Shown here in pieces: positions 21,338 to 25,215 of a stretch of 25,215 nucleotides of DNA. A program made the translations under genes and the position numbers. The notes below the pieces were generated by a model. The model saw only the letters and a list, made by a program, of their open reading frames with translations, did no database searches and was not told where the DNA came from. The number at the start of each line of letters is the position of its first letter. The first letter of the stretch is position 1. Where the stretch lies: positions 1-25,215 of the forward strand of contig CAZPLR010000030.1 of the NCBI GenBank assembly GCA_964587555.1, read 5' to 3'. This stretch comes from JAHHTP01 sp964587555 (GTDB taxonomy: Bacteria; Bacillota; Clostridia; Oscillospirales; Ruminococcaceae).

Positions 21338-22294
21338 ATGCAGAACACCACCGAGGTCAAGAAGCTATCGGACAGCTTAATTCAGAACATTTCCACTGTC
21401 ATTCGCGGGAAAGACGAGGTCATCAAAAAGGTGGTCGTTTCACTGCTTGCAAACGGGCATATTTTGCTTGAGGACATCCCGGGCACCGGCAAGACGACCC
21501 TTGCGAAAGCGCTTTCCCAATCGATCTCCTGCAGCTTTGCGCGCGTGCAGTTTACGCCGGATCTGTTGCCGTCGGATTTGACCGGTATCAACTTCTATAA
21601 TCAGAAGCAGAGCGAATTTGTGTTCCGAAAGGGCGCTGTTTTCACCAACATTCTGCTTGCCGACGAGATCAACCGGGCGACCCCGCGCACCCAGTCCGCC
21701 TTGCTTGAGTGCATGGAGGAGCGGCAGGCATCGGTTGATGGGGAGACCTATTATTTGGACGCGCCGTTTTTGGTTATTGCAACCCAGAACCCGATCGAAA
21801 TTCAGGGAACCTTTCCGCTGCCGGAGGCGCAGCTTGACCGCTTTTTGATGCGGCTTTCGATTGGTTATCCGGATAATAAGGGGGAGCTTGAGATGCTTTC
21901 TGACCGTACTGAGGACGATCCGCTGCGCTGTTTACAGGCGGTTTGCGGCAGGGAGGACGTTTTATCTGCGCAGGAGATCGTGCGTAAGACGGCGGTGAGC
22001 GAGCCGGTCAAGCAATATATCATTGATCTGGCGAAGGCTACCCGTGAGAATGAAAAGCTGCGGCTTGGCGTTTCGCCGCGCGGCGCGTTGGCGATGATGC
22101 GAGCAGCGCAGGCGGAGGCTGCGGTAAACGGCAGAGATTATGTGTTGCCGGATGATGTGAAGGAGATCGCGCCGGCAGTCATGACGCATCGTGTTATTGT
22201 GAAGGGGCATCAGCTTGGCGGCGCGGGAAAAACTGCGCTTGCGATGGTTGAGCAGATTTTGGACGAGGTTAAAGCGCCGATTGCCGGAATGTAA
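21338..22294 (+). CDS. MoxR family AAA+ ATPase
   Basis: A 318-residue AAA+ ATPase of the MoxR branch. Walker A GTGKT is at 49-53, Walker B LLADE at 106-110, followed by INRATPRTQSALLECMEERQ, a MoxR hallmark; the ATQNP sensor and PEAQLDRF arginine-finger region follow. The C-terminal lid domain is complete. MoxR proteins act as chaperones that mature or activate partner complexes, generally encoded beside DUF58 proteins with a VWA-like fold, as here (30 nt downstream to the chosen start). The usual third partner, a transglutaminase-like membrane protein, is not next in line. Confidence 0.95.
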   Translation: MQNTTEVKKLSDSLIQNISTVIRGKDEVIKKVVVSLLANGHILLEDIPGTGKTTLAKALSQSISCSFARVQFTPDLLPSDLTGINFYNQKQSEFVFRKGAVFTNILLADEINRATPRTQSALLECMEERQASVDGETYYLDAPFLVIATQNPIEIQGTFPLPEAQLDRFLMRLSIGYPDNKGELEMLSDRTEDDPLRCLQAVCGREDVLSAQEIVRKTAVSEPVKQYIIDLAKATRENEKLRLGVSPRGALAMMRAAQAEAAVNGRDYVLPDDVKEIAPAVMTHRVIVKGHQLGGAGKTALAMVEQILDEVKAPIAGM

Positions 22295-22324
22295 TCAGAC
22301 GTTTTGGGGAGGAGGGAACCGGAT

Positions 22325-23500
22325 TTGGAATTTATCGCGCTTTTGATTGTGATCGGGCTTGCGGTCTGGCTGCAAAACCGGCTTTATAAAAAGCTTGCGT
22401 TTCACAATTTGAGCTATGAGTGTTCTCTCAGCAAAAGCGAGGTATTTGAGGGGGACGAGCTTGAGCTGATCGAGGTTGTCACCAACAACAAGTGGCTGCC
22501 GCTGCCATGGCTGAAGGCGGAGATCACCACCTCGAAGTGGCTGTTCGTCGCGGAAAAGACCGCCTCGATCACCGAAAGCACCCGTACCATATCCAGCTTT
22601 TTCGTGATGAAAAGCTACCGGCGGATCGAGCGCCGCTGGAAAATCAAGACGGGCCGCCGCGGGAATTTTACGGTGAATAACATTACGCTGGTTTCGACCG
22701 ACCTGCTTGGCAATGTCGCGCTTTCTAAGCCCGTTCCGGTGAAGCTTGCGCTGACCGTGCTGCCGCGTCCGCTGGATTTGGACGAGGTACGGCTGGCGCC
22801 GCGCTATTCGTCCGGCGAGGTGGTGGTCAAGCGGCATCTGCTGGAGGATCCGTTTTTTATCGCGGGAGTGCGCGCCTACACAAATCGCGAGCCGCTCAAC
22901 CGCATTCACTGGTATGCGACCGCAAAGGAGCAGCAGCTCATGGTTTTCAACAACGAATGTACCTCCCGCGAGAGCATTACGGTGCTTTTGAATATGCAGT
23001 CGCGGGAGCATGAGCATCACGATATCATTGACGCGGCGTATGTGGAAAACTGTATTCGCTGCTGCGCTGCGGTATTTGAGGGGACGCTGGACAGTCAGAC
23101 GCCGCTGCGGCTTCTCTCCAACGGTACAACGACGGTGGATAAGCAGCATAATGCCGGTAAATTTGCGATGCGCACCGAGAATATGCCGCAGGATATTGCA
23201 ACGGTGGAGTATTGGGGAGAGGAGCACGTTATGTCGCTGCTGCGGCTGATGGCAGGGCTTCAGGCGTACACCGTCGAGGAGTTCCCGCGTTGGTTAAGCG
23301 GCATTGAGGATACTTTAGACGCGACTGATTTGGTAATTGTCACCTGCTACATAAACGAGGAGATATGCGATTTCATCCGGCGGCAGCGGATGCAGAACGT
23401 AAACACCCGCGTTTTTCTGCTTGGCAGATCGGATTATTTTCCGGAGGATATTGAGGTGTACGACCTGTTTGCGCTGGCGCAGGCACAGGAGGCGGGTTAA
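22325..23500 (+). CDS. DUF58 domain-containing protein
   Basis: 391 residues from a TTG at 22325 with GGGAGGAGGG about 8 nt upstream; another TTG at 22304 would translate the ribosome site. A short hydrophobic N-terminus (EFIALLIVIGLAVWL) anchors it in the membrane. A beta-rich region follows (about 30-180), then the DUF58 signature REPLNRIHWYATAK (about 188-201). The C-terminal half has a von Willebrand A-like layout, as in other DUF58 proteins. It is the presumed partner of the MoxR ATPase just upstream. The pathway is unknown; related pairs are linked to cell envelope or stress functions. No clear terminator follows. Confidence 0.9.
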   Translation: MEFIALLIVIGLAVWLQNRLYKKLAFHNLSYECSLSKSEVFEGDELELIEVVTNNKWLPLPWLKAEITTSKWLFVAEKTASITESTRTISSFFVMKSYRRIERRWKIKTGRRGNFTVNNITLVSTDLLGNVALSKPVPVKLALTVLPRPLDLDEVRLAPRYSSGEVVVKRHLLEDPFFIAGVRAYTNREPLNRIHWYATAKEQQLMVFNNECTSRESITVLLNMQSREHEHHDIIDAAYVENCIRCCAAVFEGTLDSQTPLRLLSNGTTTVDKQHNAGKFAMRTENMPQDIATVEYWGEEHVMSLLRLMAGLQAYTVEEFPRWLSGIEDTLDATDLVIVTCYINEEICDFIRRQRMQNVNTRVFLLGRSDYFPEDIEVYDLFALAQAQEAG

Positions 23501-23586
23501 GACGCAAGACTGCTGCGCGCTGGAAACGTTATTTTTTGGAAATATGATTTGGAGAAGGGAATTTGCGGAAGGCATCGAAATCATGC

Positions 23587-23615
23587 TTGCAAAAGCAGCG
23601 CTCTTGTGTTATAAT
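23587..23615 (+). promoter_or_regulatory. Promoter of the second TIM-barrel epimerase gene
   Basis: TTGCAA (23587-23592), 17-bp spacer, TATAAT (23610-23615) with an extended TGT element. It makes the gene independent of moxR-DUF58. Confidence 0.8.
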
Positions 23616-23682
23616 AAAACCGCGAAAATGGCTGTTTAACAGCTGATTGAAAAATAGGGGAAAGCTCGAAAGGAAGAGGATT

Positions 23683-24555
23683 ATGAAATTTGGCGTAAGC
23701 TCATACAGCTTCCATAAGCTGTACAATGCGGATTTTACCCAGCTTGACGCGGCAAAGGCTGCAAAGGAGATGGGCTTCGATTACTTTGAGGTAGCGGAGC
23801 TGTTGGTTCCGGAGGGACGTGACAAGCTCGAATATGCGAAGGAGTTTGCGGTCGCCTGTAAAGAGATCGGGATTGAGATCGGCAACTACACCATCGCGGC
23901 GGATTTCATCAACAGCAAGACCGGCAGCGTTGCGGGCGAGATCGCGCGCTTGGAGAAAGAGGTCGATGTGGCTGAGGCGCTCGGTGCAACCGGCATGCGG
24001 CATGATGCGACTTGGGGCATTGGCGAAAACTGCTATGCGAAGGGCAGAGGATTCCAAAACATCCTGCCGTATTTGATCGAGGGATGCAGAGGCGTGACCG
24101 AGTATGCGCAGAAGAAGGGTATCCGCACGATGATCGAGAATCACGGCACCTTTTGTCAGGAGAGCCGGCGCGTCGAGCAGCTTGTCTGCGGGGTAGACCA
24201 TCCGAATTTTGGCGTGCTGGTTGACATCGGCAATTTCTTATGTGCGGACGAGAATCCAATCGATGCAGTCGGCAGGCTGGCGCCGTTTGCGTTCCATGCG
24301 CACGCGAAGGACTTTATCATCAAGTCCGGCGCTGAGGCGGATCCGGGCGAGAACTTTTTTGGCACGAGGGGCGGAAATTATCTGCGCGGCACCATTGTTG
24401 GGCAGGGCAACGCGCCGGTGTTCCAATGCATCCGTGTCCTGAAAAAGAGCGGCTATGATCTGACCTTCTCGATTGAATTTGAGGGATACGAGGACAATAT
24501 GGATGCTGTTCGTATTGGTCTTGCGAATCTGAAGAAATACTGGGAAATGGCATAA
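23683..24555 (+). CDS. Sugar phosphate isomerase/epimerase family TIM barrel
   Basis: 290 residues, ATG at 23683 with AGGAAGAGGA directly upstream; an in-frame TTG at 23647 is rejected because it would translate the ribosome site. AP-endonuclease-2/xylose-isomerase-like barrel with four likely metal ligands: Glu152 (IENHG), Asp181 (VDIGN), His207 (HAHAKD) and Glu265 (SIEFEG). Start MKFGVSSYSF is typical of sugar epimerases and inosose dehydratase-like proteins. It is only distantly similar to the barrel protein encoded at 3391-4272. Single gene with its own promoter and terminator. The substrate cannot be deduced. Confidence 0.9.
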   Translation: MKFGVSSYSFHKLYNADFTQLDAAKAAKEMGFDYFEVAELLVPEGRDKLEYAKEFAVACKEIGIEIGNYTIAADFINSKTGSVAGEIARLEKEVDVAEALGATGMRHDATWGIGENCYAKGRGFQNILPYLIEGCRGVTEYAQKKGIRTMIENHGTFCQESRRVEQLVCGVDHPNFGVLVDIGNFLCADENPIDAVGRLAPFAFHAHAKDFIIKSGAEADPGENFFGTRGGNYLRGTIVGQGNAPVFQCIRVLKKSGYDLTFSIEFEGYEDNMDAVRIGLANLKKYWEMA

Positions 24556-24565
24556 AGGGTGATTT

Positions 24566-24599
24566 TTCGGCGTGCCGCTTGATGGCGCGCCGAATTTTT
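24566..24599 (+). terminator. Terminator of the second TIM-barrel gene
   Basis: TTCGGCGTGCC (24566-24576) pairs with GGCGCGCCGAA (24584-24594), with one T-G wobble and a 7-nt loop, followed by TTTTT (24595-24599). A strong intrinsic terminator. Confidence 0.88.
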
Positions 24600-24617
24600 A
24601 TGGAAAGGAGCGCGCAG

Positions 24618-25112
24618 ATGAGGGAAAAGGGCATGCTTTCGATGATTATCGCTGTGCTGCTGACGCTTTGCATCGTCGGCATGGCAGTCTATTCCTTTGT
24701 CAGCCGACGCGAGGAGAACGGTTCCGGCGCGCTAACCGAGCTATTTGAGGACAGCGATGACCAAGCCCTATTCAATGAACTTGCCCAAGAGGAGCAGCAG
24801 AGTATAGACTATGCGCAAGTCAGCGTGATTGGGATGCGGCGGGTCGATGCGCTGCTCAAGGCATTTCTTGCTGCGCACAACGAGTATGTCGGCTATGAAG
24901 TGACAGATAAACGGTTTGATGCAAGCGCCGGAAATATCGAATGTTATTTGTATAGTGTGCGCGCAAGGCTTTGCCGGTTTGACGGGAAGGAAGAGGATTA
25001 TCGTTGGTGCATGATCTATCGCTGGGACAGCGAGGTAGGCTATGAGCTTTACAAGGAGGCGGAGGAGTTGACTTTAACTGATCTTGTTCGCGCTACACTT
25101 GAAAACAATTGA
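24618..25112 (+). CDS. Hypothetical membrane-anchored protein
   Basis: 164 residues from ATG 24618, with GGAAAGGAG 7 nt upstream. One transmembrane anchor (about 6-28) follows a short positively charged N-terminus, predicting an outside C-terminal domain. The soluble part begins with an acidic low-complexity stretch (ELFEDSDDQALFNELAQEEQQ), then an alpha/beta-looking region with three aromatic-rich strands near the end (ECYLYSVRARLCRF, YRWCMIYRWD, YELYKE). I recognise no family. It starts 18 nt after a strong terminator and no promoter is visible between, so expression would depend on readthrough or a cryptic promoter. Confidence 0.7.
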   Translation: MREKGMLSMIIAVLLTLCIVGMAVYSFVSRREENGSGALTELFEDSDDQALFNELAQEEQQSIDYAQVSVIGMRRVDALLKAFLAAHNEYVGYEVTDKRFDASAGNIECYLYSVRARLCRFDGKEEDYRWCMIYRWDSEVGYELYKEAEELTLTDLVRATLENN

Positions 25113-25185
25113 TGGTTGAAATAGATATATTATTTTTAAAATATAAAATAAATTGCATCGATAGTTAGAAAAAATATCAACCCAC

Positions 25186-25214
25186 TTGCAAAGAGGCGTG
25201 GAATATGCTATACT
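25186..25214 (+). promoter_or_regulatory. Promoter for a gene beyond the window
   Basis: TTGCAA (25186-25191), 17-bp spacer, TATACT (25209-25214) with an extended TGC element. It is preceded by an A+T-rich stretch (25113-25180) that could act as an UP element. Confidence 0.7.
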
Positions 25215-25215
25215 A

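Noticed and set aside
22295..23227. A long open frame (310 codons) on the minus strand
   Set aside because: It lies fully antisense to the well-supported DUF58 gene, has Arg/His-rich shadow composition, and has no ribosome site.
23542..23637. A 31-residue ORF between DUF58 and the second TIM-barrel gene
   Set aside because: It has only a poor ribosome site and runs through the full promoter of the next gene.

Overview
The window looks like a piece of a Clostridia-type Bacillota genome of roughly 50-55% G+C by eye. Reasons: strong AGGAGG-type ribosome sites, several TTG/GTG starts, a classic T-box leader on cysE-cysS, sigma-A promoters with 17-bp spacers, and Firmicute-style gene pairs (trkA-trkH, marR-MATE, moxR-DUF58). 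A bile-salt-hydrolase-family remnant and an amino-sugar cluster fit a gut organism, but the source is inferred. Two runs of exactly 100 N (9704-9803 and 21083-21182) show a scaffolded draft assembly.

Layout. 58-1274: a GNAT acetyltransferase and a choloylglycine-hydrolase gene that has lost its middle two thirds. 1457-6293: a five-gene plus-strand operon with a Gfo/Idh/MocA oxidoreductase, a NagB-like deaminase, a TIM-barrel sugar isomerase/epimerase, NagA and a second, divergent Gfo/Idh/MocA-like protein. It has a hairpin-rich leader and an internal attenuator-like hairpin, and ends at a bidirectional terminator. 6406-7803 (minus): an AzgA-type purine permease. 8185-9326: tRNA-dihydrouridine synthase coupled to a 41-residue ORF. 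9542-9703: a small Cys-rich membrane protein cut by the first gap. 9885-10991 (minus): a two-SIS-domain protein. 11231-13644 (minus): the cysE-cysS operon under a cysteine T-box. 13784-16814: the trkA-trkH potassium uptake operon with a structured leader. 16824-18719 (minus): marR-MATE efflux operon. 18970-20163: ilvE with a possible switching leader. 20205-21017 (minus): a membrane-anchored, degenerate LCP-like protein. 21338-23500: moxR and DUF58. 23683-24555: a second TIM-barrel epimerase. 24618-25112: a small membrane-anchored protein of unknown function. A promoter for a gene outside the window lies at the right edge.

How the genes work together. The best candidate for something not fully described is the 1457-6293 operon. 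It combines NagA/NagB-type amino-sugar enzymes with two NAD(P)-dependent oxidoreductase-fold proteins and a TIM-barrel epimerase/lyase fold, and its NagB has substitutions at two canonical active-site positions. This resembles the gene content of oxidation-first (3-keto) glycoside cleavage pathways more than plain GlcNAc catabolism, but that is inference. The rest is mostly housekeeping, with several untested RNA leaders (nag, trkA, ilvE, moxR) that match no riboswitch class I recognise.
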